From contig OX352761.1 in NCBI GenBank assembly GCA_947095585.1, positions 63,998,882-64,062,881 of the forward strand: a stretch of DNA of 64,000 bases. The letters run 5' to 3'. Shown piece by piece: positions 43,300 to 54,079 of this stretch. This DNA comes from Nephrocerus scutellatus (taxonomy: Eukaryota; Arthropoda; Insecta; Diptera; Pipunculidae). Both the position numbers and the translations under genes were made by a program. Every line of letters begins with the position of its first letter. Position 1 is the first letter of the stretch. The notes beneath the pieces were generated by a model. It saw nothing but the letters and a program-made list of their open reading frames with translations. It did no database searches and was not told the origin of the DNA.

Positions 43300-44000
43300 C
43301 GGTATGCACTGAAGATGCTGGGAATGCTGTAGATGCTGGAAATGCTGTAGATGCCGTTGGCAATGTTGTAGATGCCGTTGGTACTAAAATAAATGAAAAA
43401 TCTGCAGAAACCAGAGAGACAAATATTAAAAAGTCAAAAGAATGTCGGAAAAAACTCGGTTTTGAAAAGCCGGTAAGTAATCCCCGTGTTGTAAATTTCC
43501 TTAAAGACAGAACACCCAATCCACTCACGTTGGAAGAAGCAATGCATAGTCCAGATGCGTAGAAATGGAGAGCTGCGATATCTTCCGAATACGAATCTTT
43601 AAGAAAAACTAAAACTTGGGAGCTAACAGAAGCTCCTGCTAATCGGCGAATTATTAAATCGAAGTGGATTTTCAATATCAAATGCGATGAACAGCGTGCA
43701 AGGAACGCCTTGCAAAGGTCAACAATACGGGGTGGATTATAATGAGATATTTTCACCTGTGGTGAGATATTTTCAATACGACTTATCCTTGCTTTTGCCG
43801 CTCTTCAACTCTTGTCCATCAAATGGAAGTAGTATCAATGTACTTAAATGCGCTTCAGGATGAGGTGTTTATGTTTCAACCCGAATGCCTTATCGATGAA
43901 AACAACAAGAGCCAAGTCTGCAGTCGTAATTGGAAAAAGGAACTGGATTATACTCAAACACGAAACACATTGATATGAAGACGCACTAGGTCCGTGATGT
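43300..44000 (+). pseudogene. Copia-type RT remnant with short repeat at its start
   Basis: Plus-strand frames begin with a GATGCTGTAGATGC-type repeat (43311-43390), then EAMHSPDA, KWRAAISSEYESLRKTKTWE and RRIIKSKWIFNIKCDE, the opening of a copia reverse transcriptase. Later pieces (RLILAFAALQ, QDEVFMFQPECLI-like) are in shifted frames, with a small internal duplication near 43745-43770 (AGATATTTTCA). No catalytic YVDD box survives. The downstream 44000-44300 may be part of its LTR. Confidence 0.65.
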
Positions 44001-44149
44001 TGCAGAGATGCCCAACGAAATTACCGCAGATATAAATATTTACTAAAAACTTAAAGAAAATTAAACACAGACAATTTAGGTTTAAAGTCTTAAAAATGTT
44101 GTAATTTGTTTTTACAAAGAGTAAATTTTGATAGAAGTTGTTAGTATTC

Positions 44150-44330
44150 TTCATGTATTCATGTATTTATATAAGAAACGAAAAACTATATAAAGCAAAA
44201 CTGCAATATCCGAAGTTTAGTTCGTGGGATAAAGCAGCTCTGTCTGCATTGAATTAATCGCTCTGTTGTCGCCTTTTTCTTTTGGTTTGTCCAAAGCTCT
44301 AACAATCCTCAGTGTGACCATATAACCATA
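44150..44330 (+). promoter_or_regulatory. Possible LTR promoter segment
   Basis: ACTATATAAAGCAAAACTGC (TATA at about 44190) is followed about 25-30 bp later by GAAGTTTAGTTCGTGG, which resembles an arthropod initiator. It sits after the copia remnant and could be part of its 3' LTR. No second copy is present to confirm it. Confidence 0.35.
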
Positions 44331-44472
44331 CCATATCTTATTATAAGGGGTCAAAATAAAAGTTTTTCATTTTTCATTTCGTATTATTTTCCATTTTCTT
44401 AAAAATATTGTCATTTATATAAATTGTGTATGACTTAGAATTATATCCGTAGATCCTTGAGGAGCGTGGATC

Positions 44473-44518
44473 CTAGCACCGGGTATGTTGGTGCGTGATG
44501 TCATACCGATGGCGTTAC
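44473..44518. repeat. ~46-bp tandem repeat unit flanking the copia element
   Basis: Units of the type TAGC...GTGATGTCATACCGATGG...GTTAC occur before the copia element (44473-44518) and twice after it (48863-48960, GTGATATCATATGGATGGGG). The element inserted at GTTAC within this short array. Confidence 0.7.
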
Positions 44519-44660
44519 TATTAGTGTACCTATTGTAACCTGACCCTTAAATAATGAAATGTATTTTATTGACTTAAGTTTTATCTGTCATAATATAACT
44601 TCATATTCTGTTTGCATTACTATCTAACAAATACGTGTTTCTCATCGTGTTGTTTCTATA
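44519..44660 (+). mobile_element. Copia 5' LTR
   Basis: 142 bp, placed by the target duplication GTTAC and by identity to 48721-48862. The termini read TATTAG...CTATA rather than the usual TG...CA. The short length fits small copia-type LTRs. Confidence 0.85.
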
Positions 44661-44675
44661 GGTTATGGGCCCAGG
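44661..44675 (+). promoter_or_regulatory. Primer-binding site, half-tRNA initiator Met type
   Basis: GGTTATGGGCCCAGG directly follows the LTR. It is complementary to the anticodon arm (CTGGGCCCATAACC) of insect initiator tRNA-Met, as in copia elements that prime from a cleaved tRNA fragment rather than the 3' end. The tRNA match is from established knowledge, not computed here. Confidence 0.8.
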
Positions 44676-44729
44676 CCACGTGAAATTTCGTTTACGTTTT
44701 ATTAAACTAATGGTAAATTTAAAACCTTT

Positions 44730-45440
44730 TAATTAATCACGTTAGCCTTACGATTGAGAAACTACTTGGTCGCGACAACTACCCAACGTGGAAAATCGTT
44801 GCCCAGGCATTCCTTGACTTGGACGATTTATGGATCACGACGATCGAATGCGACACAAATCCAGATGGAAATCCAAAAGCTTCAATGGATGTCGATAAAG
44901 ATCGAAAAGCCAGAAGCAAGCTTACGCTGGTCATCGATCCGGTGTGCTACATACACATCCAAAACGCAAAGACCGCAAAACAGTTGTGGAAAAATCTAGC
45001 AGACGCCTACGAAGACAATGGACTAACCCGTAGAGTGGGCCTACTGCGAAAATTAATAAACACATCGCTCAATGTCAATGTCAACGAAATTTTATTGACG
45101 GAATAGGTTTCGAAATCGATGACGAATGGATTGGAACGCTTTTGTTGGCCGGTCTACCAGAAGAATACCGCCCGATGATAATGGCGCTAGAAAATTCAGG
45201 TACAAAAATAACAGGTGACGCAATTAAAACAAAGTTATTGCAAGAATTGCGAACTGGTGAGGATAACTCGACGGCATTCTACTCAAACAATCGCAAAAAA
45301 CATTTTGAACGTGTAGTAAATGAACACCCAAAAGGACTGCGATGCAGGAAATGTCAAAAATTTGGTCACATTGCAAGAAATTGTCGATCAAAAACGCAAA
45401 GTGCAGGAAAATATGACAAGAAATCAAACGCATTTAGTAC
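44730..45440 (+). pseudogene. Copia gag with zinc knuckle
   Basis: The first frame, without a clear Met, reads LLGRDNYPTWKIVAQAFLDL, DDLWITTIE and KARSKLTLVIDPVCYIHIQN, then AKQLWKNLADAYEDNGLTRR, up to a stop at 45106. The second frame (from 45142) continues with LPEEYRPMIMALENSG and CRKCQKFGHIARNCRSK, a CX2CX4HX4C knuckle. This is the UBN2/DUF4219-type gag of copia elements, which packages RNA. One frameshift near 45105. Confidence 0.85.
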
Positions 45441-45855
45441 CGTATTATCAACAATCGGTGCTACAGACAAAAACGATTGGTACTTTGACTCCGGTGCCAC
45501 ATCTCATATGGTTTTCAATAAAAAGATGTTAAATAGTATAAAAGCAGACTCTAGCACAGTTGTTGCAGCAAACAATGGCGTAATGCAGGTAAGAGGCTGT
45601 AGAAACTCCACATTGAAACCAGTTTGCAGTACTTCACAAATCGAAATGACTAATGTAAAGTACATCCCTGAGTTGTCAACGAATCTTCTTTATGTCGGTC
45701 GCATTGTCAAGCGAGGTCATACTGTTGTTTTCAACAACAGAGGTGTAAAGGTTTTGAATCCAAATCAGGAGATAATCGCCACTTGTTCATATACTAATGA
45801 TTTATTTAAACTAGATTCAACGCTTCCAAGCAAGCATTTGCGTGTGGAGCGATAG
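45441..45855 (+). pseudogene. Copia protease and pre-integrase region
   Basis: Continues the gag frame: NDWYFDSGATSHMVFNKKML has the DSGA active site, followed by VKYIPELSTNLLYVGRIVKR and a stop at 45855 just before the GAG-pre-integrase HHCC block, which is in another frame. The protease would process the polyprotein. Confidence 0.85.
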
Positions 45856-46760
45856 GTAGTCGGGAACTTTGGCACAGACGAATGGGTCATATCAACCATA
45901 GAAGTTGGAATATACTCAAAGGAAGCCTGGCAACCGGAATCAACTTTACACAAAGCATCAATAAAGACTGCAAAATTTGTCCTATTGGAAAACAAATAAG
46001 GCTTCCATTTAACAAGTGTGGCAGCAGGGCCGACCAATTGCTGGAGGTAGTACATTCGGACATTTGTGGCCCAATGAAAAATAAAACGCTTGGTGGCAGC
46101 CGATATTTTCTAATATTTATCGATGATAAACCGCTTTCTTGTGTTTTTCCTAGACACAAAATCCGATTGGGAAGTATCACAATGCTTTAAAAATTTTCTT
46201 AATTATGCTGAAAGACAAAGCGGTTAGAAATTGAAAGCACTCCGTACGGACAACGGCAAGAAATTCTTGAACCAAAAATTCCAAGAAATTATACGAAAGA
46301 ACGACATTCATCATCATCAGACTACAAATGTGCACACACCCGAACAAAATGGACTTGCCGAAAAAAGCAACCGTTCAATAGTTGAGAAGGCATGATGCAT
46401 GCTTGCCGATGCCAACTTGTCAAAAGAGTTTTGGGCTGAAGCAGTCGCATATTCGGTATATCTGCTGAACCGTTCCCCATCACAAGGTACAGGCATGACA
46501 CCTGTGGAAGCATGTACAAGAAAGAAGCCACATCTGTCGCACATTAAACTATTTGGAACACTAGCAGTGGCGCATGTCCCGAAGAATCGAAAGAAATGGG
46601 ACCCGAAAGCACATGAATGCATCATGACAGGTTTTGATTAACACATCAAAGGCTATCGTTTATACGATCCCAAAAAGAGATCTATCTTTAAAAGCCGTAA
46701 TGTGTCCTTTATCGACGAAGATTCCTTTGAAACTTTGCAACGTCCGTCGCAGAAGAATTC
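45856..46760 (+). pseudogene. Copia integrase
   Basis: ELWHRRMGHINHRSW and CKICPIGKQ form the HHCC zinc site. VVHSDICGPMKNKTLGGSRY holds the first catalytic Asp, LRTDNGKKFLNQ the second, and NVHTPEQNGLAEKSNRSIVE the Glu. The rest (46399-46641, FWAEAVAYSVYLLNRSPSQG, then HECIMTGFD) is the C-terminal part. Breaks are visible near 46130-46190, at the TGA at 46394 and at the TAA near 46639. Confidence 0.85.
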
Positions 46761-47260
46761 AACTGAAGGATCACAGCACGTAATAATTCAACTGGACTCT
46801 CAAAAAAACCCAAAGATGACATCTATGAATAGCAGTTTGTACGAAGATGCCTCGAATGTGATACCATCAAATTCTACTGCGCTCCCTCAGAAATCAAACT
46901 CTAACTCACTGCAGCTGCAAGTATTAAGGCGTAGTAGGAGGAAGCGCCAAATACCAGGCAAGTACAATGATTTTTTATTGAACCCGATGATTTTCCCTCG
47001 TATTCACATTTTGAAGGTAAATTACCTGAAGCAACTGAGCAGAATATGTCATCAAGTCGACCAATTTCGATCTCTAACGATCAAACGGAGCTCCTACTTG
47101 GATTCTCAGGACTTGTAGCGCCTCCATTGTACCAGAATCGACCAGTTTTGGTTTGTAACCATCAAGTGTTAAAGCTTAACGATGAGGGGCGCAAACCCCA
47201 AGGCAAGTATCCTAAACAAAACCGATGTAAAGTTCCTAGTACTGGCACAAATTTCTCACA
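46760..47260 (+). pseudogene. Copia linker between integrase and RT
   Basis: Ser/Asn/Gln-rich segment in two frames (46702-47118 and 47046-47260) with QVLRRSRRKRQIPGKYNDFL, a typical basic linker of copia pol. It has low conservation and no enzymatic motif. Confidence 0.6.
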
Positions 47261-48216
47261 GCAAAACATGAATGACCCGGCGTCGCCAGAGGATGCACTA
47301 TCACGTGCAGATGCAAATTGTTGGAAGCTGGCCATGGAAGAGGAATTTCAGTCACTTCTCGAAAACAACACTTGGTCGGCATCAGAATTGCCGAAGAACC
47401 GAAAGACAATCAAATGCAAATGGATATTCCGGACCAAATGTGACGTCACAGGCCATGTCAGCCGATTTAAAGCAAGGCTGGTCATAAAAGGAAATTCGCA
47501 GCGAAAGGGGGTAGATTGCGAAGACACATACTCACCTGTTATACGTCATAGTTCACTACGATACCTTTTCGCTCTTGCTGCTCAACTCCATCTTAAAGTG
47601 GAGCAAATGGACGCAGTCACAGCATTTCTGCAAGGACAATTAAATGAAGAAATATATATGGAACAGCCTGAATACTTCAAGGACAAAAACAATCCGTCGC
47701 TAGTTTGTCGTTTGAATAAGGCTTTATATGGGTCATGAACTAGATCGAGCACTTAAATCATTTGGATTGCAAAAGTCAAAGCATGATCCTTGCATATACT
47801 ATAAAATCAAAGATGAACAAATCCTTCTAGTAGCCGTATATGTTGACGATATCTTGCTATTTTGCAACAATGGGAACTCGCTGAAGAAAATCAAAAGCAA
47901 ACTACATGAGCAATTTCACATGAAAGAACTTGGTGACGCTACACAAATTCTTGGAATGCGCATCACTCAACGACAAGATACGAGTAGAATTGAACTAGAT
48001 CAAGAGCAGTACATTGAGAAAATTCTCGATAAATTCGGAATGAAGGACGCAAAACCTGTGAAGACACCAATGAATGCAAGTGAAAAATTGTCACAAGAAG
48101 ACTGTCCTACTAAGGTCGATAACATCGAGCAAATGCGGAAGATTCCGTATCAGGAAGCGATTGGTTGTCTAATGTATTTAACTCAGTGTACCCGCCCGGA
48201 TATTTGCTTGCGGTAA
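47261..48216 (+). pseudogene. Copia reverse transcriptase
   Basis: The frame 47046-47738 has CWKLAMEEEFQSLLENNTWS, KCKWIFRTKCDVTGHVSRFK, ARLVIKGNSQRKGVDCEDTY, EQMDAVTAFLQGQLNEEIYM and NKALYGS, then a stop. The next frame (47728-48216) has DPCIYYKIKDEQILLVAVYV, DDILLFCNNGNS (YVDD catalytic box), DATQILGMRITQRQDTSRIE and TRPDI. A small deletion near 47730 removes the GLKQ-type motif. Confidence 0.9.
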
Positions 48217-48720
48217 AACATTTACTACGATACTTACGCGGAACATCGTCATTTAAGCTGCAATTTAAGAAAACTGATAATGATCTCATCGTTGGATACA
48301 CTGATGCAGATTGGGCAGCAAATGCTGATGATCGAAAGTAAACAACAGGATTCATATTCATAGCTCAAGGAGGAGCCATATCATGGTGTTTCAAAAGGCA
48401 ACAAACTTTTGCACTATCATCTTGTGAAGCGGAGTATATAGCTCTTTCCGCCACTGTTCAAGATGCGCTCTGCAAATTTGTTGTGATAATCAAAGCGCCA
48501 TAGCAATTGCACTAAATGGTGGATTTCATCCCAAGACAAAACACATTGATATTCGCCATCATTTTGTGCAAGACACACTCACCCAAGGTGAAATAAAGTT
48601 GACCTATGTACTGATCAGCAAATCGCTGATGCTCTCTCACGAAACCATTGCACAAGATAAAATTGGGATCATTCAGAGAGGCAATGGGTATTCAATTATA
48701 ATTCTCAGGTTAAGGAGGAA
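48217..48720 (+). pseudogene. Copia RNase H and 3' end
   Basis: Broken frames give VKHLLRYLRGTSSFKLQF, VGYTDADWAANADDRK (catalytic Asp), FALSSCEAEYIALSATVQDA (catalytic Glu) and KTKHIDIRHHFVQDTLTQGE, the copia RNase H. There are stops at 48217 and at about 48340. The polypurine tract AAGGAGGAA ends just before 48721. Confidence 0.83.
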
Positions 48721-48862
48721 TATTAGTGTACCTATTGTAACCTGACCCTTAAATAATGAAATGTCTTTTATTGACATAAGTTTTATCTGTCATAATATAA
48801 CTTCCTATTCTGTTTGCATTACTATCTAATAAAGGCGTGTTTCTCATCGTGTTGTTTCTATA
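48721..48862 (+). mobile_element. Copia 3' LTR
   Basis: 142 bp, almost identical to the 5' LTR (GTCTTTT versus GTATTTT and CTTCCT versus CTTCAT among the differences), followed by the GTTAC target duplication. Confidence 0.85.
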
Positions 48863-49260
48863 GTTACTAGCGATGTCCGTGTGGCATCGCGTGATATCAT
48901 ATGGATGGGGTTACTAGTGATGCCTCCGTGGCAACGCATGATGTGTTTTTCCTAGTTTCAGCGACTTAGAAAACATTATATTTTCTTAGTTATAGTAGTA
49001 GTGACACAGTAGGTATTCCTAAGCAATAGACTAATATTTAGGTTAGCGTAAAATGATAAGGTTGTATACGTATTTAATGTAATATGTATAATGATTTGCA
49101 TTAATTTGAGGCCTTAGAAAATATAGCAGCATTGAGCTTCAGCTGCTACTTCTCTTAAAAATGCAAAGAATTACAAATTTTTGTGGATTAGAAATGGACT
49201 TATTTACATCCGCAAAAAGGAGGAAGACATTGCAATAAAAATAACCTGCGAGTCGGATCT
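48863..49260. other. Spacer with degenerate repeats and LINE leader
   Basis: Two 46-bp repeat units (48863-48960) are followed by AT-rich sequence. At 49108-49145 there is one copy of the unit TTAGAAAATATAGCAGCATT...GAGCTTCAGC that is tandemly repeated at 56571-57760. 49150-49260 probably is the leader of the LINE that follows. Confidence 0.5.
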
Positions 49261-49269
49261 GAAAAAAAT

Positions 49270-50047
49270 ATGAGTACAACTAATGATGTAAATGTAAATA
49301 GTCTCTTCCACATTAATCGTAACAATGTAAATGAGACAGCATATTTGGTGTACTCTTTTTGTGTTCATCAGAATATACGTAGTATTCGTAAAAACTTTAA
49401 TAATTTTTTGGCTCATGTTGCTTCTCTTCAGGATATGCCTCTTTTTATTGTTTTGAGTGAGATTTGGATCTTTAAGGAATCTTACGCAGCTGGTGGAGTG
49501 GCGGTTTTTGGCAGGAATGATTATGTGTGCGATTGTTCCAATGTCGTTAGTATCAGATATAATAAAAGTTGAGTTTTTATTCAATAATGAGAAATATTCA
49601 TTGATTTTTGTGTATAGATTACATGCAGCTAGTAAAAAAGTGTTTATTGAAGAATTTCACAATATTTTGTGTTCCATTAAATCAAAAAATCTAATAGTTA
49701 TAGGTTATGTAAACATTAACATATCAAATATCACTGACAGAGATGCTGAGTATTATTTGTTTCTTATGGCTACTCACGGCCTACACTGTGTTGTTAACGA
49801 ACCGACTCGGGTAACAAATCTGAGAGAAAGTTGCATTGACCATATAAACGGTGTCATAAAAATAATAAAACCTTATTTAGTGGGAGGTTCTTATTTTAAA
49901 ATATCTGCTCACTTTTTCTGCAGCATATATGCTAATGTCATTGACTCTAATTACCAAGTCAATGATAATACAAAAAAAAACTTGAACGGACTAAAACAAG
50001 CTATGTGCAAGACTTACTGTCGAGCAATGGGAGCCTGTTTTTCTTGA
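49270..50047 (+). pseudogene. LINE endonuclease domain
   Basis: Two frames. The first (to 49572) reads CVHQNIRSIRKNFNNFLAHV, PLFIVLSEIWIF and AGGVAVFGRNDYVCDCSNVV. The second (49457-50047) reads FNNEKYSLIFVYRLHAASKK, LIVIGYVNINISN (position of the GDFN motif, here GYVN) and EPTRVTNLRESCIDHI. These are the blocks of the apurinic-type endonuclease. Loss of the GDFN Asp and the frameshift near 49560 indicate an inactive copy. Confidence 0.78.
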
Positions 50048-50268
50048 AAATTATCCATCTAAATCTTATGACTTCTTTATTTCGATTTTAACAAATCATA
50101 TTAAGAATTGTACTTCGATATCCCACTCTAACTCGCAAAAATTCTTGAAAGAATAGATGTCACAAAAATTGCTAAAACAAATTAGAAGAAAAATTTCCTA
50201 GCTAGAATCTGCATTTCACCAATCAATTTAATCGTTACAGGGGAAATATCAAGGAAGAATGGAGAATA

Positions 50269-50562
50269 ATAATAATAGTATTCGGCACGACAGACCGTTG
50301 CGGTCCAAGGCCTAGCTTCTCGCGACCATTTGTGTTGCGAATGTATATTTTTGGACACAAATGGAAGGGACCTACAATTTAAGACCGGATCCGAACGGCG
50401 AATTGAGAGGCTTTCCGTGACAAGTTATTTACTCTCGGAACATTTGTCACCCATTCGCGAGAGGTGGGACACCGTAAAAAATACTTTTGGTGTTAGTGGG
50501 ATTCGAACCACGAAACCCCTGCACAGTAGCCATGCGTATTACCACTGAGCCGCGGCGCCCAC
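50269..50562 (-). mobile_element. tRNA-derived SINE, inserted in LINE
   Basis: Minus-strand copy of the SINE at 17131-17427. The B box GGTTCGAATCC appears inverted (GGATTCGAACC) and the ATT tail at the left end as AATAATAATAATA. The target duplication is AAGAATGGAGAATA (50255-50268) and AAGAATGAAGAATA (50563-50576), 14 bp with one mismatch. It is more diverged than the satellite copies. Confidence 0.9.
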
Positions 50563-50632
50563 AAGAATGAAGAATAGTGAACAATTTATTAGGTATAGGA
50601 AATAAATCTACCGTAATCTTGGACCGTAAAGC

Positions 50633-52289
50633 TTGGATTTCGATAATGAAGTAATTTCAGACGATTGCAGCATAGCTTATCGATTCAATGATTACTTCGT
50701 GGATATTTCTGTTAAATTAAAGCCTATGATCCCCCAGCATGATGGCTGCAACTGTAATCTCTCTGCACATCTTCAGACCAATAGTTTCGGATTTTTTTTA
50801 ACTACCCCTGTTGAGATTTACGACCAGATATTGAGCTTAGAAAGTAAAAACTCCAGCTCCAGTGATGGATTTCTAATAACCTCTTAAAAAGTATAGTATT
50901 GTATACCATTGATGTATTGTGCGGAAGTTATTCCCTTACACAAAAATGGTAATAAAAAACTTGCATCAAACTATAGACCTATATCTCTCATTCCCACTTT
51001 CAGTAAACTTTTCGAAAAAAAAGTTAAATCGCGGATGGTTTTGTTCTTAGATAGTAATAAATTTTTTGCGGAAGTACAAATCGGATTTCGATCTGGGAAA
51101 TCAACTGAAGATGCAATCTTAAAAGTGTGTTGTCATATGTACAAAGAACTTAACAAAAGTCAGTCGACAGCGGCATTAAACCATTCGACATGGTTGATCA
51201 TGACCTACTTTTAGAAAAGTTATATCATGCCGGTTTTAGGGGCCAAATGTATGACTGGCTAGTGTCTTATTTAAAAGGGAACAAAAAGTTAAACTAAATG
51301 GGTTGTTCAGTAGTTCTCAGCAATTGAAAAATGGCTGGGCCCTCTATTATTCTTAATTTATATTAATTCTTTATTCTACCAAAACTTCAAAGGTAGCCTC
51401 ACAGCTTTTGCAGATGATATTGCTTTTGCTTATCATGGATTTTCCACGTTCGAATTTATTAATGAATTAAAGGTAGATCTCATTATATTAAGACACTGGT
51501 TTGCACATCACAAACTATTAATAAGTTATAAAACTAAAGCTATGATCTTTAAGATATCCGGAAATGTAGTCTCTGATCACGATATTATTTTTTACTCTCA
51601 CAACTTGCTTACCTCTACATACTTGTGGTAAAAATAATTTTATGGTGAGCAATGCATGCTCTAATACCTGTTTCAAAATCGAATTTGTCGAGTCTTTTAA
51701 ATATCTTGGAGTTATTATTGACTTTAACTTGATCTGGAAAGCTCACATACAATCATTAAAATCTTATATGACGCTGGTTACGCGGAAAATGTACTATTTG
51801 AAACAATATTGTTCCAAAAAATTGTTGACAATCATTTACTATGGCTTAGCTAATTCGAAACTTCAGTACGGCATTACAGTCTGAGGCGGAGCATATCTTT
51901 ACACATTAAAACCGCTTATATGACGCTAGTTACGCGGAAAATATACCATTTGAAACAATATTGTTTCAAAAAATTGTTGACTTTTATTTACTATGGCTTA
52001 GCTAATTCGAAATTTTCGGCACTTGTACACATTTAAAGTACTTAGAGAATACTTCTTACGAAGTGGTAATATTGCTAACAGATACTCAAGTGTTTATAAT
52101 TTGCGTGTCAATAATATGTCATTTGTAAATGTCCCTTTCGCTCACAGAACTCATTTCATGCATTTTTACTTAGTTACTTCACCAACATATTTTAATAAAC
52201 TACCGTACGATACTAGAACCACTCGCCACATTAATTCCTTTTTAAAGAAAGTTAGAAGATGGCTGTTCTCAGTTGATCTTCCTTCTTAA
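50633..52289 (+). pseudogene. LINE reverse transcriptase and C-terminus
   Basis: Blocks in several frames: AYRFNDYFVDISVKLKPMI, then EVIPLHKNGNKKLASNYRPI, SLIPTFSKLFEKKVKSRM and EVQIGFRSGKSTEDAILKVC. Shifted frames follow with DMVDHDLLLEKL and TAFADDIAFAYHGF (ADD catalytic box, about 51400-51440). The tail has FKYLGVIIDFNLIWKAHIQS (51642-51884) and NRYSSVYNLRVNNMSFVNVP with HFMHFYLVTSPTYFNKLPYD (52023-52289). Many stops; non-functional. Confidence 0.83.
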
Positions 52290-52299
52290 TATTTTTTGT

Positions 52300-52703
52300 G
52301 CTTTGGAATGTAAAGGCCACCTCAGTATGTTGTGTTATTATTTTTTATTAATTTTTATGAGATTTTTAATGCTATTCTGTTCAATCTTACCCTTTCTTTC
52401 TTCTTTCTTCTTTTTAACTAAATAAAATATTCTTAATAAGCATATACTAAATAACAATTAATAATAACTAAAGAGCTAATAAACAATCTGAATAAGTAAA
52501 CTTTTTTATTAAATTTAGTTCATAAGCTTATGTACTCCGCATTCTTCAAAAATACTTTATTTTTTGTAGGAAATTTCATTCACCACTAACTTTAAATAGT
52601 TAAAGAATAATCTTATCTTGTTCATTTCTTTTTATTTTTATTTTTTTGTAAACTTTTTAATTATTTTATAATTTTTATTAGTTTCTTTATTTCTATTGTT
52701 TAA
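52300..52703. other. AT-rich spacer before Helitron B
   Basis: About 400 bp of A/T-rich sequence, perhaps the LINE's 3' untranslated region. No gene or structure is supported. Confidence 0.55.
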
Positions 52704-53722
52704 TCTATATATATATAAATGAATTGCCACATGTTTGACTGATCATAACTTGAGAACGGCTCGACCGATTTGGCTGATTTTGTTTTTATTGTGTTCGTAG
52801 TAACAAGGTTTGTATGAAAGAAATTTTTTGAAAAGTCCACCGGAAAAGTCGGATAGTGTTTTTGTATGAAAATCTCAATAAAAAAAATTTAATTTGACTT
52901 TTCTGCTGTCACATGTTTTCATAACAACAATAAATTGAAATAAATAAATACATTTAAAATTTTTTAAATTTTTATGGGTTTTTTTATTTATTCTTTTTAA
53001 AAACTATTATTTAACTTGACTTGAACACTGTTTGTCTGTATTTTCGACTACTTTGATTACATTTACTTTTTCAAAAACAAATTACCTGCTATTACTGGGA
53101 AATCCTTTTGAAAGACTACTAGGATGACCTTTTAAGTGATATACTGAAAACTGGAAAATCGCGTAAATTCTTAATTATGGTAAAAAAAAAATTAAAAGGA
53201 CAGGAAATTATCAATGAAAACAGTAAAGCCTTAGGGCAATTTCGTTACAGGCATTCATTCGATTTCGATAGATCGAGAACACTGAATATTTGCTATTAAT
53301 ACAAAGGTCAAAAACTAAATCAGTCCTTCAGGTTTTTAAAACTACAGTGACAGTTTATAAATAAATACATCAAATCTTAATATATTCCAAAAATAATTAA
53401 ATTTTAAACGACATTCCAGTATGTTGCCAAAATTCAATAGATTTCAGTTCGTGGTGTATTTCTTTGGAAAAAAATGCCACCAGTGAGGCATCGGAATATC
53501 GGTTGGCGTACGCGCAACGCAAGGTAAATACATGATCGTCGAGTCAATGAGACTGACGAAGCGTTTGGAGGCAACTCAAATGAGAATTTCACAAGCGCGT
53601 TCCATTATGACTCGGAACAACGGATCCAGTCGAGTTCGACTCGCTCTGTTGGAACTAACGCACAAAATAACTTGGAAAGTCGACAAAACAGACGGCCAAA
53701 CGTGACAAGTCGAAATTAACGT

Positions 53723-54060
53723 TTGGCGTTCAGATACGATCCAACAGTCGATTACGCCGCGGATGTATCGGTCGACTTCGGAACAATGAGCACTGTTTGT
53801 CAACATTGCAATGCTTTACGGTTTCGACACGAACCGCCAGCATTATGTTGTGCGAACGGAAAGGTCAAACTACCACAATTGACACCGCCACCAGAGCCAC
53901 TGGCATCATTGCTTTCTGGCCAAGAACTTCAATCGAAGCATTTCTTGAAGAACATACAAAAGAACAACAGTTCCTTCCAAATGACATCATTTGGGTCGAA
54001 TATTATTGGAGAACGAGGTTTTAACCCAACTTTTAAGGTAATTTCTATTTCGACACACAT
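53723..54060 (+). pseudogene. Helitron B N-terminal zinc-finger-like region
   Basis: Reads MAFRYDPTVDYAADVSVDFG, TMSTVCQHCNALRFRHEPPA, LCCANGKVKLPQL and PPPEPLASLLSG, as in Helitron A. A TAA replaces the codon before MAFRY, and sequence upstream (53490-53722) holds the preceding region in broken frames. It is followed by a ~45-bp segment absent from A and then the mariner. Confidence 0.8.
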
Positions 54061-54079
54061 CAAAAACATATTACACATA

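Larger units (their letters stand above)
44519..48862 (+). mobile_element. Copia-type LTR retrotransposon, near full length
   Basis: Two 142-bp LTRs (44519-44660 and 48721-48862) share TATTAGTGTACCTATTGTAA ... GTTGTTTCTATA and differ at a handful of positions. The 5-bp direct repeat GTTAC flanks them (44514-44518 and 48863-48867). A primer-binding site, GGTTATGGGCCCAGG, follows the 5' LTR and GGTTAAGGAGGAA precedes the 3' LTR. The internal order gag, protease, integrase, RT, RNase H is copia-type. About eight stops or frameshifts make it inactive. Confidence 0.93.
49262..52300 (+). mobile_element. LINE (CR1/jockey group), plus strand, broken
   Basis: Endonuclease (49340-50047), SINE insertion (50269-50562) and reverse transcriptase (50633-52289) in order on the plus strand. 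Motifs are clear but frames are heavily broken, and there is an internal duplication of about 120-130 bp (about 51765-51885 with 51905-52015). The 3' sequence to 52700 is AT-rich, with no clear tail. Confidence 0.85.

Noticed and set aside
53576..53806. Minus-strand 76-codon frame in Helitron B
   Set aside because: Shadow of the Helitron N-terminal coding region, which is on the plus strand.
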